A stretch of DNA of 64,000 bases from Trichocoleus desertorum NBK24 (GTDB lineage: Bacteria > Cyanobacteriota > Cyanobacteriia > FACHB-46): NCBI RefSeq assembly GCF_030409055.1, contig NZ_CP116619.1:839628-903627 (forward strand). The letters run 5' to 3'. Under the pieces are notes generated by a model, which made no database searches, was not told where the DNA came from, and worked only from the letters and a program-made list of their open reading frames with translations. A program made the position numbers and the translations under genes. The first letter of the stretch is position 1. Each line of letters opens with the position of its first letter. This document shows positions 1-10,063 of this stretch, in pieces.

Positions 1-2442
1 CGAGTCTTGGCGATCGCACCCAACTTTGCCGAAGCCCATGCCAATTTCAGCGCCACCCTCCGAGAACAAGGTAAGTTCACTGAGGCGATCGCCCACTGTC
101 AACAAGCTTTAGCACTTAACCCCAACTTTAGTAACGCCCATATCAGTTTGGGTTTAATTTACCGTCAGCAAGGTCAGGTAGAGCAGGCGATCGCTGCTTA
201 CAACCGCGCCTTAGAAGTCAATCCTGACGATATTGAAACTCACTGGAATCGCGCTTTGGCTTGGCTCCTGGCAGGCGATTTCCAGCAAGGCTTTGCCGAG
301 TACGAATGGCGCTGGCGACGACCCCACCGACAGCCTCGTCCTTTTGCCCAACCGCTGTGGGATGGCTCCGACTTACAAGGGCAAACCATTTTGCTGCACG
401 CCGAACAAGGCTTTGGTGACACAATTCAATTCATCCGGTATGCCGCTTTGGTCGCGGAGCGAGGTGGACGGGTGATTCTAGAATGCCAAGCCCCCCTGGT
501 ACGGCTTTTGTCTACGGTAGCTGGCATCGATCAACTGGTGGCGCAAGAAACCCCACTTCCCGCCTTTGATGTGCATACACCTTTGCTGAGCTTGCCCCGC
601 TTGTTCGGCACCACGGTAGACACTGTACCCGATTCAGTCCCCTATCTTTTCCCGCCAGCTCAGTCCACCGTAAAACTCACCGCTCCGGCGGGTCATCTGA
701 AAGTCGGCTTAGTTTGGTCAGGTAGCCGCACCAATCAAAACAACCATCACCGTTCTTGTGCGCCTCACTATTTTCAGCCGTTGCTGGAACTTCCAAGCAT
801 CAGCTTCTATAGTTTGCAGAAAGATGCCCCAGCCGCAGAACTCGCCCAGCTCAGCAGTGACGGTGCAACCGTAGAAGATTTGAGTGTGCAGTTTCAGGAT
901 TTTGCTGATACGGCAGCGGCGATCGCTCAGCTCGACTTAGTGATTACAGTAGATACTTCGGTTGCTCATTTAGCAGGCGCGATGGGCAAACCTGTGTGGG
1001 TGCTGCTCACCTACGCTCCCGATTGGCGCTGGATGCTAGCACGATCAGATAGCCCTTGGTATCCTACGATGCGGCTATTTCGTCAGCAACAATCGGGTGA
1101 CTGGGCCAACGTGATTGCCCGTGTCCACCAAACCTTACAAACATTAGTAGACACCTCATCATTCCAGTTCATTCCTTCTACTCCTGACATGCCGCCCTCA
1201 GATTCATCTTTCATGACTCCATCTATCCCTGCCGCCTCTACCTCTCCGCCAGTTGCAAGTATGAATACGATTAAACCGATTGGGATTGGCTGGCAACTGA
1301 GCTTAATGACTGGCTGGGGCGTTTACGGCATCAACTTCACTCTCCAGTTACAGCAGCATCCCAACTTCACACCCATGTTGCTGACTCCCGCCTCCGTCAC
1401 CTCAGAACTGCTCAATCCACTGCACCAAGTTCTGTTGCGTCCTGCGATCGCCCAACAGCAAAATTTGCAGAATCTACTGGCTAATTACCCAGACAAACAG
1501 GTTTCCTTAGATATCCCGATCTTTCACGCCCTAGGGAAAGATTTTGACTCCAAGCTGTTGTCGCGAGTTTCAGGCCAACGCAATTTTGGGGTGGTGTTTT
1601 TTGAAGATACAGCCTTAAAACCAGCAGCCATTGCGAAAGCTAAAACCTATGACGCGATCGTGGCAGGCTCAACCTGGAACGCCCAAGTCTTGCAGAGCTA
1701 CGGCCTGGAGAACGTCTACACCGCCCCTCAAGGCATTGACCCCACGATTTTTCATCCCGCGCCCAAAGCCAACTTGTTTCGCGATCGCTTTGTAATTTTT
1801 TCCGGCGGCAAACTAGAGTACCGCAAAGGTCAAGATATTGTAATTGCAGCTTTTAGGGCGTTTCGCGATCGCCACCCAGAGGCGTTGCTACTTACCGCTT
1901 GGCACAACTTTTGGCCTCAGTTCATGCTGGGTCTGGATCAAGCAAACCATGTGCAGGGCTTGCCCTCCATTTATACAGATGGCCGCTTGCGAGTGGTGGA
2001 ATGGCTAGCTGCAAACGGTATCCCTGCTGATGCCTGTATTGATGTTGGCCCAATTCCTAATCATATGGTCGGGCAAATTATCCGAGAAGCTCATGTCGCC
2101 GTATTTCCCAACCGAGCGGAAGGCGGCACCAACTTAGTAGCAATGGAAAGTATGGCTTGCGGACTCCCTACGATTCTTTCCGCCAACACAGGCCACTTAG
2201 ACTTAGTCGGGAGCGATCGCTGTTACGCCCTCACCCACCAGAAACCCGCCAAACCCATTCCCATCTTCCAAGGCGTAGAAGGCTGGGGTGAATCAGACGT
2301 AGAAGAAATAGTGGAAGTTTTAGAACAGGTCTACACCGACTACCAAACCGCCCAAGCCAAAGGGCAAGCTGCCGCCCACTTCATGCAAGATTGGACCTGG
2401 GAAAAACAAGTGCAACGCTGTCTCGCAGGTTTAAATTTGTAA
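1..2442 (+). CDS. TPR / GT9-like / GT4-like glycosyltransferase fusion, 5' end outside window
   Basis: The reading frame is open from the first base, so the protein begins upstream; a TTG at 7 is unlikely to be the true start. The visible part is about 813 residues in three blocks. Residues 1-85 are TPR repeats (A-P-N-F-A-E-A-H and N-P-N-F-S-N-A-H patterns). Residues about 95-375 are the ADP-heptosyltransferase-like (GT9-type) domain that commonly follows TPRs in bacteria, with E-Q-G-F-G-D-T-I-Q-F and D-T-S-V-A-H-L-A-G-A. After a Pro/Ser linker near 390-420, residues about 425-811 form a GT-B group 1 (GT4) domain with F-S-G-G-K-L-E-Y-R-K-G-Q and the E-G-G-T-N-L-V-A-M-E-S-M-A-C-G nucleotide-sugar site. 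It probably transfers sugars to a surface polysaccharide or protein; donor and acceptor cannot be read from sequence. Confidence 0.85.
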   Translation, partial: RVLAIAPNFAEAHANFSATLREQGKFTEAIAHCQQALALNPNFSNAHISLGLIYRQQGQVEQAIAAYNRALEVNPDDIETHWNRALAWLLAGDFQQGFAEYEWRWRRPHRQPRPFAQPLWDGSDLQGQTILLHAEQGFGDTIQFIRYAALVAERGGRVILECQAPLVRLLSTVAGIDQLVAQETPLPAFDVHTPLLSLPRLFGTTVDTVPDSVPYLFPPAQSTVKLTAPAGHLKVGLVWSGSRTNQNNHHRSCAPHYFQPLLELPSISFYSLQKDAPAAELAQLSSDGATVEDLSVQFQDFADTAAAIAQLDLVITVDTSVAHLAGAMGKPVWVLLTYAPDWRWMLARSDSPWYPTMRLFRQQQSGDWANVIARVHQTLQTLVDTSSFQFIPSTPDMPPSDSSFMTPSIPAASTSPPVASMNTIKPIGIGWQLSLMTGWGVYGINFTLQLQQHPNFTPMLLTPASVTSELLNPLHQVLLRPAIAQQQNLQNLLANYPDKQVSLDIPIFHALGKDFDSKLLSRVSGQRNFGVVFFEDTALKPAAIAKAKTYDAIVAGSTWNAQVLQSYGLENVYTAPQGIDPTIFHPAPKANLFRDRFVIFSGGKLEYRKGQDIVIAAFRAFRDRHPEALLLTAWHNFWPQFMLGLDQANHVQGLPSIYTDGRLRVVEWLAANGIPADACIDVGPIPNHMVGQIIREAHVAVFPNRAEGGTNLVAMESMACGLPTILSANTGHLDLVGSDRCYALTHQKPAKPIPIFQGVEGWGESDVEEIVEVLEQVYTDYQTAQAKGQAAAHFMQDWTWEKQVQRCLAGLNL

Positions 2443-2585
2443 GCTGTTCGTGCTTGTTTTCAGCTTTCGTCACACTGTCAAGATAGTGAGGAGACACTAA
2501 CCTCATCGGCAAGGAAAAAGACAGAGAGTTTAGTTGAACTAGCTGGGTTCTTATCTTTACGAGGTTTGCGATCACAAAATCAATA

Positions 2586-3503
2586 CTAATTCAACTGACA
2601 TCGTGATCGATGTTTCTGTAAAAAATAAATTTCTGGGAGATATTTCTTGGGTTTTCTAAACTGCATTGAGCTGTTTAAAACCAACTCAATTATATTGCTG
2701 TTCAGGCTAGCCTTGATCAAGATAGAAAAGTCATCTCTGAGAGACCAATACCGTTGCTCAAATAGAGCATCATGCAATCTACACAAGCATATAACATTAG
2801 ACAGCTTTCCTCGTAGCAAACGGGAGTCAGCCCATCTAACAATGTGGCTTGCAATGAGCAAGTCTGGATCAGTTATATCGCAAATAGCACATTGAAAATC
2901 ATAGTTTTCAAGAGTTAATTCACGTAGACGCTCTTGACCTCGACGTTGACGTTGAAGAGCCAATCTATCATCCGTCACAACGAAATCAAATAGAAGCCTG
3001 TTTGATTTTATGGCCTTATCAATCTCATCATCACTTAAATTTTCTAATTCAATATGAATCAGTTCTGATTTACGATAAGACAACAAATTAAAGTGATTTT
3101 CTCTTGCAAACTTCTCAAACTCTTCAAACATCTCACGTTTAAATTCCGCAAAATTTTCTATATCATGCCTTTTAGAAATTCTCCGTATCTCTTTAATCCT
3201 ATTTTGAGGATCTCTAATAGTGACTTCAGGGTCATGGCATAGCTTGTAAAAGTCATCTCGCAGTTTATTCCTATCGACTGGGCTCCGATGGGAATCTGAG
3301 CGCCCTCGTTTTGCCTTTTTCTCTAATAACTCTATTACTTCTCGATTTATGCTTTTGACATAACGAGTATTACCATTTATTGGGCCATAGCAAATCTGTC
3401 CTCCTTCTTTCAAAGATTTAAATCTATCAAGGAGCCATTTCCAATATTCATCGAATAGCTCATTAAACGGTTCATCACAGGATGAATTCAGCTTTTTTTC
3501 CAT
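2586..3503 (-). CDS. HNH endonuclease-domain protein
   Basis: 305 residues. The C-terminal third has the layout of an HNH nuclease: C-A-I-C at about 209-212, then a D-P-D-L-L-I-A-S-H-I segment with the first catalytic His, then N-V-I-C-L-C-R-L-H-D-A-L-F-E carrying the Asn and second His. This matches the HNH_2 type found next to restriction genes and in stand-alone predicted nucleases. The N-terminal 200 residues are charged and helical with no domain I recognise. No methylase or specificity subunit is adjacent, so a complete restriction-modification system is not supported. The gene is clearly more AT-rich than its neighbours and lies beside a toxin-antitoxin pair, which suggests acquired defence cargo. 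The ATG at 3503 is the only good start. Confidence 0.75.
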   Translation of the reverse strand: MEKKLNSSCDEPFNELFDEYWKWLLDRFKSLKEGGQICYGPINGNTRYVKSINREVIELLEKKAKRGRSDSHRSPVDRNKLRDDFYKLCHDPEVTIRDPQNRIKEIRRISKRHDIENFAEFKREMFEEFEKFARENHFNLLSYRKSELIHIELENLSDDEIDKAIKSNRLLFDFVVTDDRLALQRQRRGQERLRELTLENYDFQCAICDITDPDLLIASHIVRWADSRLLRGKLSNVICLCRLHDALFEQRYWSLRDDFSILIKASLNSNIIELVLNSSMQFRKPKKYLPEIYFLQKHRSRCQLN

Positions 3504-3635
3504 TTCATGTACACCTTGGAATACAACTTAAATAATTAAGAGAGAGTATTAACAGGGTTACAACTTAACTATGTTTTTTTTAGAATGGAGAATATAGTTC
3601 TTACAATTAAACTACACCTTACTCAAGACCCGCTT

Positions 3636-3884
3636 ATGACGATCGCTGAACAGATTTATGAGCTTGTTAAATCTCTCCCTCAAGACCAAGCTAGCAAGAT
3701 CCTCACTTTTGCTGAATTTGTTCAGGCCAAGTATCTAAAAGCTAGTCAGACTGCTACTGCCGTTGATTCAGCTTCTTGGTCAGAACTTGTTAGCTCTCTC
3801 GCTGGCACATGGCAAGAAGACTTTCCTACCCTAGAAGATATTCGAGCTGAAGCAGGACAAGATGTCCCACGGGAGAGCTTCTAG
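3636..3884 (+). CDS. VapB-type antitoxin (DUF2281-like)
   Basis: Small acidic protein of 82 residues if the ATG at 3636 is used. That start is preferred over the upstream ATG at 3585 because related proteins begin with M-T-I-A-E-Q-I-Y-E-L-V-K. The N-terminal block (L-P-Q-D-Q-A-S-K-I-L-T-F-A-E-F) matches the DUF2281 antitoxin family, and the acidic C-terminus is where such antitoxins wrap the toxin. The stop codon is directly followed by the ATG of the PIN-domain toxin, the usual antitoxin-first arrangement with translational coupling. It is expected to repress its own promoter together with the toxin. Confidence 0.75.
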   Translation: MTIAEQIYELVKSLPQDQASKILTFAEFVQAKYLKASQTATAVDSASWSELVSSLAGTWQEDFPTLEDIRAEAGQDVPRESF

Positions 3885-4277
3885 ATGTACGTTTTGGATA
3901 CTAATACCTTGATCTATTACTTCAAAGGTCAAGGACAAGTTGCTCAAAACCTTGCCAGCGTCTCTCCTCAGGAAATTAGTATTCCCACTATCGTTCTCTT
4001 TGAATTGCAGGTTGGCATTGCAAAATCTAGCTCTCCCACAAAACGAACTCAACAACTTCAACAACTTTTGAGTCAAGTTAGCCTAGCTCCATTTGATCGA
4101 GATGCTGCACTAGCTGCTGCTAGAATTCGCGCTCAGTTGGAAAAGCAAGGAACCCCAATTGGGCAGATGGATATTTTAATCGCAGGAACAGCCATAGTGC
4201 TTCAAGCAACTCTCATCACTCACAACGTCAACGAGTTTTCTAGAGTTTCGGGGCTTGCGATCGCAGATTGGTCTTGA
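3885..4277 (+). CDS. vapC: VapC-type PIN-domain ribonuclease toxin
   Basis: 130 residues, a full-length PIN domain. The signature acidic residues are visible: Asp in L-D-T-N-T-L-I-Y-Y at the N-terminus, Glu in L-F-E-L-Q-V-G near residue 45, and Asp in Q-M-D-I-L-I-A-G-T-A near residue 96, followed by the C-terminal T-H-N-V-N-E-F-S. This subgroup resembles the tRNA(fMet)-specific VapC enzymes; the target here is inferred only. It begins on the base after the antitoxin stop, so the two form one operon. The ORF is intact, so this pair is probably functional, unlike the second pair at 9711-11632. Confidence 0.85.
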   Translation: MYVLDTNTLIYYFKGQGQVAQNLASVSPQEISIPTIVLFELQVGIAKSSSPTKRTQQLQQLLSQVSLAPFDRDAALAAARIRAQLEKQGTPIGQMDILIAGTAIVLQATLITHNVNEFSRVSGLAIADWS

Positions 4278-4301
4278 AGAGTATGATTGTTTCTTACACT
4301 T

Positions 4302-4697
4302 TTAATTCAACAAAGCGAACTGCAATAATAGCAGGATCGAGGTAATTACTAGAATCCAGACTAATGGCAACCACCATTTCGCTTGCTTAATGCCATCTCG
4401 TACTGCACGGTTAAAATGAGGTTTTTCAGCGCTGTATAGGCAGATTGCAACTAACATATTGAGGATACTTCTACCAGGAGCCAGAAAACGTACACCTGAA
4501 GTAGCAGTAAACATTTCAACAATTAGAAAAGCTACTGATAATATAGCGATCGCTCTACCTCGCCATAAATAGCCGCGACGGAATATATTAATGCTGTATA
4601 AAAGTGTACCAATCCCAAAATTAGTGAAGAAGCAATAGACAGCTAGGGCACTAGGGCTGTAAAGAGGAGCTTTGAAAGGTGGCGTGTCATCAGACAT
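4302..4697 (-). CDS. Small multi-pass membrane protein of unknown function
   Basis: 131 residues from the ATG at 4697; an upstream in-frame ATG at 4757 would add 20 residues of doubtful origin. Three or four hydrophobic segments are visible: A-V-Y-C-F-F-T-N-F-G-I-G-T-L-L, then A-I-A-I-L-S-V-A-F-L-I-V, a weaker one around L-N-M-L-V-A-I-C-L, and W-W-L-P-L-V-W-I-L-V-I-T-S-I-L near the C-terminus. No domain is recognised. It converges on the vapC gene and lies downstream of the Ser/Thr kinase gene on the same strand, but the 140-base gap does not indicate coupling. Confidence 0.55.
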   Translation of the reverse strand: MSDDTPPFKAPLYSPSALAVYCFFTNFGIGTLLYSINIFRRGYLWRGRAIAILSVAFLIVEMFTATSGVRFLAPGRSILNMLVAICLYSAEKPHFNRAVRDGIKQAKWWLPLVWILVITSILLLLQFALLN

Positions 4698-4837
4698 TTT
4701 TTCAGTACGGTTCCGCACCCACAGGCTGTACCCCAAAAAATTAATATGTTTAGTCATTCTAAGGCTCTGACGAACTTAGTAGAAATAGAATTTCAAAGTT
4801 GGTTTATCAATTTGAGACATCACAAAATCTCTGATGT

Positions 4838-6232
4838 TTATTTCTTTGTCAAATTTGCTAAATCAGTTCTTGTAATGGGTAAATCCAACCAACTACTTAG
4901 CTCATGGGCCAACCAGTCAAGCTCTGGACTCGTCAGACGATCTCCACCACCTAACTCAAATTTTTTGGCTCCCACCCAAATATTTATTTGAGAAGGAACA
5001 ATAACGATATTTCCCTCTACATCTTTCTGCTGAAGAAGGTGCGTTCGTTCGAGTCCTGAAATATTTTGTCTGGCTTCAGTAAGAACCAAATGTTTTAACC
5101 GCAGCATTTCATGACATAAATAAATTTCTGATTGAGTTATGCAAAATCTCGTTTTTGCGAAGAGAGTGGAGAGAATGCTCCAAATTGTCACGCCGATTGG
5201 AAGAACCACAATCGGCCAGAAGATCCAAATAGCAATTTCGGCGGCAAGCCATATCCAGATCCATCCCCCTATTAATCCAAGCAATAATTTAGTAATAAGT
5301 TCAACAACATAAAAGCCCATTGGCGGAATTAAAATTTCTAGCATTTCGCTGGTATTTCTAACTTTTACCTTGCTGCCAGCAGGTTTCGCGATGACTGCCG
5401 ATGACAAAGTATGTTTCGGTAAATCAGGTGTTACCAAAGCTTTTAATGCCTGCTTTGCAGATTTGAGGCGTAGCTCGACATTAGGTTCTGTCATCCACTT
5501 GAGCCAGTTAATCAGAGATGGGCTGAGGTTAACCTTATGCTCAAATAGAATTCGCATCTCCCGCTGTGGCAGTTGAACCGGATGTTGGCCTGTAGCAACA
5601 TAAATTAGAGTTGCACCCAAGGCATATAGATCGGAAACGGGCGTTGTTTGTCCTCCAAATTGCTCAAATGGCATGTAGCCATAGGTGCCAACAATTGTCC
5701 TGGTTTCATCTTGAACTGCTGTCTGTACAGAACCAAAGTCAACCAGGTAGATCTGTCCCAGGCTATGACCACTGCGATCGCCTAACAAAATATTGCTGGG
5801 TTTAATATCCCGATGCACAACCGCAGGCTGGCGGCTATGGAGGTAATCTAAAATTCCTAGGAGTTCTTTTGCGATCGCCTTGAGATCTACTTCGCTAAAA
5901 GTTCGTCCAGACTGAATCCAATCTTGTAAAGGTTTCGCCTCAATGTAAGTCTGAACCAGAGCAAAACCTTTTCCTAACTCAGTTTCAACATCGAAGTAGT
6001 CAAGATATTTAGCGATAGCGGGATGATTGAGGGACTTGAGAACTTCCGCCTCCCGCTCAAAAAGTTTTAGATCTTGCCAGCTAAAGTCAGGGCCAAAGAG
6101 CAGTACCTTAACGACAACAGGTAACCATGTTTGCAAATCCTTTGCTAGAAATGTTCTGCGACTAGTTTGATGACCCAGCAGAGACTGAATGCGGTAGCGA
6201 TCGCACAAAACTTGGTTAACGAGTTGATCCAT
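4838..6232 (-). CDS. Ser/Thr protein kinase with C-terminal membrane segments
   Basis: 464 residues. The N-terminal 270 residues are a Hanks-type kinase domain: ATP-binding Lys42 in V-V-V-K-V-L, Glu61 of helix C, catalytic H-R-D-I-K-P-S-N at 140-147 and D-F-G at 165-167, then G-T-Y-G-Y-M-P-F-E-Q in the activation segment. The Gly-rich loop is degenerate (L-L-G-H-Q-T-S-R-R-T-F). After a linker there are two or more hydrophobic stretches around 310-365, rich in Trp and Ile, then a soluble C-terminal region of about 100 residues that I do not recognise. It probably phosphorylates proteins at the cytoplasmic membrane in response to an unknown cue. Such kinases are common in filamentous cyanobacteria. 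The gene stands alone on its strand. Confidence 0.88.
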   Translation of the reverse strand: MDQLVNQVLCDRYRIQSLLGHQTSRRTFLAKDLQTWLPVVVKVLLFGPDFSWQDLKLFEREAEVLKSLNHPAIAKYLDYFDVETELGKGFALVQTYIEAKPLQDWIQSGRTFSEVDLKAIAKELLGILDYLHSRQPAVVHRDIKPSNILLGDRSGHSLGQIYLVDFGSVQTAVQDETRTIVGTYGYMPFEQFGGQTTPVSDLYALGATLIYVATGQHPVQLPQREMRILFEHKVNLSPSLINWLKWMTEPNVELRLKSAKQALKALVTPDLPKHTLSSAVIAKPAGSKVKVRNTSEMLEILIPPMGFYVVELITKLLLGLIGGWIWIWLAAEIAIWIFWPIVVLPIGVTIWSILSTLFAKTRFCITQSEIYLCHEMLRLKHLVLTEARQNISGLERTHLLQQKDVEGNIVIVPSQINIWVGAKKFELGGGDRLTSPELDWLAHELSSWLDLPITRTDLANLTKK

Positions 6233-6441
6233 TGCTTTAGAGATAGGGCAAGGCGAACAGTTGAGCTAAGTGTCTGTCTGTCGATTTGCCGACTATTTCG
6301 CCTTTTGCAACAATTCATCACTTTCTATCCTGGCAACAGCGGAACAATCTTAAGGGTGAGTTGTTTGCGGTAGGAAAGTTTGAGGGCAGAGCAAGTGATG
6401 ACTGTCTCTCGATTGCGATCGCACCTGTCTTCCTAAGCAAT

Positions 6442-6495
6442 AAAAAAGCGACATATCTCACATCAGATTTCTGTTTGTGAAATGCATCGCCTTTT
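6442..6495 (-). terminator. Candidate intrinsic terminator of gyrB
   Basis: On the minus strand, an A-rich arm with GGCGA pairs with TCGC followed by six T residues. The inner arms TTTCACA and TGTGAGA also match, giving an interrupted stem about 20-75 bases past the gyrB stop. The stem has internal mismatches, so strength is uncertain. Confidence 0.45.
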
Positions 6496-6516
6496 AGGTA
6501 AAAACAGAGAGACAGA

Positions 6517-8493
<1,977 letters not shown>

Positions 8494-8576
8494 TCAAGCC
8501 TCAAGACACCAAAATCTATCAAAATTATAGCACAAAAGGGTTATAAGCGATTTTAGAGGCGTTTCCAGCGAGCTTT

Positions 8577-9536
8577 ATGGTAGGGATGGATCAAAACGTG
8601 ATACAGGTGCCGAGTTTGGTTGTGATTTGTGGCCCCACTGCATCGGGTAAATCGGGTCTGGCGATCGCCCTAGCCCAGCGCTTAAAATCTGCAGCCATCC
8701 TCAGCGCTGACTCGCGTCAAGTGTATCGAGACTTCAACATCGGCACTGCCAAACCCACCATCATTGAGCAACAACAAATTCCTCACTATTTAATAGACAT
8801 TTGTGACCCCACTCAGACGTTAACTCTGGCAGACTACCAAGAGCAAACCCAAGCCTTGATTGATGAGTTTCATCGAGGGGAAAGGCATCCTTTTCTGGTT
8901 GGCGGCACAGGTCTCTACATTCGCTCGGTGGTGCAAGGGTTGATTATTCCTCGCGTACCGCCACAACCAGAATTGCGATCGCAACTTCAGGCATTGGGGC
9001 AGCGGCAGATCTACAGCTTTTTACAGCAAGTTGATCCTGCTTCGGCAGCACGAATCCACGCGAATGATCAAGTTCGGACGTTACGGGCGCTAGAAGTGTT
9101 CTACACCACAAGCCGACCCATATCCGCCCAACAGGGAGAAAAACCACCTGATTATCCGATCTTGCAGATTGGGCTAGATGCAGAGGGCGGTCGCCTGACT
9201 CGTCGGATTGAACAGCGCACCGATCAAATGATCGCCACTGGTTTTGTCGATGAAGTAACAACGCTGTGCAATAAATATGGCCCTGACCTAGCTCTGCTCA
9301 ACACGCTGGGCTACCAAGAAATCAAGCAGTATCTAGCTGGAGACATCTCCCTTACTCAGGCGCGAGATTTAACAGTGTTGCATACCCGACAATTCGCCAA
9401 GCGCCAACGCACTTGGTTTCACGCTGACCCCACGATTACATGGTTCGATTCTGATGCCCCTGATTTGGTAGAACAAGTTTGGCAGCAGGTGCAGCAATTC
9501 TGGGAAAAGCCAGCATCCGCGATCGCTACTCTGTAG
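8577..9536 (+). CDS. miaA: tRNA dimethylallyltransferase
   Basis: 319 residues, full length. P-loop G-P-T-A-S-G-K-S near 19-26, then S-A-D-S-R-Q-V-Y-R-D, the G-T-A-K-P motif, and the tRNA-recognition block V-G-G-T-G-L-Y-I-R. The C-terminal T-R-Q-F-A-K-R-Q-R-T-W-F is characteristic. It transfers the dimethylallyl group to A37 of tRNAs reading codons that start with U, including the tRNA-Leu(UAA) encoded in this window. ATGs occur at 8577 and 8586; either could be the start. Confidence 0.97.
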   Translation: MVGMDQNVIQVPSLVVICGPTASGKSGLAIALAQRLKSAAILSADSRQVYRDFNIGTAKPTIIEQQQIPHYLIDICDPTQTLTLADYQEQTQALIDEFHRGERHPFLVGGTGLYIRSVVQGLIIPRVPPQPELRSQLQALGQRQIYSFLQQVDPASAARIHANDQVRTLRALEVFYTTSRPISAQQGEKPPDYPILQIGLDAEGGRLTRRIEQRTDQMIATGFVDEVTTLCNKYGPDLALLNTLGYQEIKQYLAGDISLTQARDLTVLHTRQFAKRQRTWFHADPTITWFDSDAPDLVEQVWQQVQQFWEKPASAIATL

Positions 9537-9710
9537 CCTTCTCAGCTCACCCAAAAACTATAATTTTATAGTTCAACTGTACCATATTTACATGGTATCC
9601 ATAGGGGTGAGATCAAACAAGCTAGCCGCCCATCATCTGAGTCATAGGGTTCTGGGCTGGATTTTGAAATATCTATAATATGGCTACAATCTCCTGGAAA
9701 AATCGCAATC

Positions 9711-9926
9711 ATGCTGGCACATCGTATTGAAACCACGATCACGCAAAACGGAACCCTTACGTTAGAGAATTTGCCATTTCATTCTGGGGAGCTAGTTGAA
9801 GTTATTATTCTGGCTCAACCCCACAGAGCATTAGAGCAAAATAGGTACCCCCTACGAGACACTAAAATTCAGTACACCAACCCCCTTGACCCGGTGGATC
9901 AAGATGAATGGGAAGGGTTGAAATGA
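9711..9926 (+). CDS. VapB-type antitoxin of the IS-disrupted pair
   Basis: 71 residues. The N-terminal half reads as an AbrB/VapB-like short beta segment (I-E-T-T-I-T-Q-N-G-T-L-T-L-E-N-L-P-F) and the C-terminal half is acidic, ending in D-P-V-D-Q-D-E-W-E-G-L-K. The stop codon TGA overlaps the ATG of the following PIN-domain gene (ATGA), so translation is coupled. The antitoxin ORF is intact while its toxin partner is broken by an insertion sequence, so it may now be an orphan repressor or antidote. Confidence 0.7.
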   Translation: MLAHRIETTITQNGTLTLENLPFHSGELVEVIILAQPHRALEQNRYPLRDTKIQYTNPLDPVDQDEWEGLK

Positions 9927-10058
9927 TCGTGCTTGATACTCATATCTGGGTGTGGTGGGTTCATGGAGATAGTCAACTTCCTGAACAGTATCAGCAGTAT
10001 ATTCAGGGGCAAGAATCTCAAGGTTTGGGTATCAGTGCTATTTCCTGTTGGGAGATTG

Positions 10059-10063
10059 CTAAG
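10059..10063. repeat. Direct repeat CTAAG, left flank of insertion element
   Basis: CTAAG occurs immediately left of the element and again at 11376-11380 immediately right, as expected for a target-site duplication. The boundary could shift so that the repeat is TAA with the inverted repeats starting GGAG. Both readings restore the same vapC sequence. Confidence 0.75.

Noticed and set aside
2586-4277. A restriction-modification or multi-gene defence system around the HNH protein
   Set aside because: No methyltransferase, specificity subunit, helicase or other effector is present; the neighbours are a vapBC pair and chromosomal genes.
9556-9574. AT-only inverted repeat after miaA as a terminator
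   Set aside because: The AACTATAA/TTATAGTT stem contains almost no GC and has no distinct T-run, so it is unlikely to terminate efficiently.
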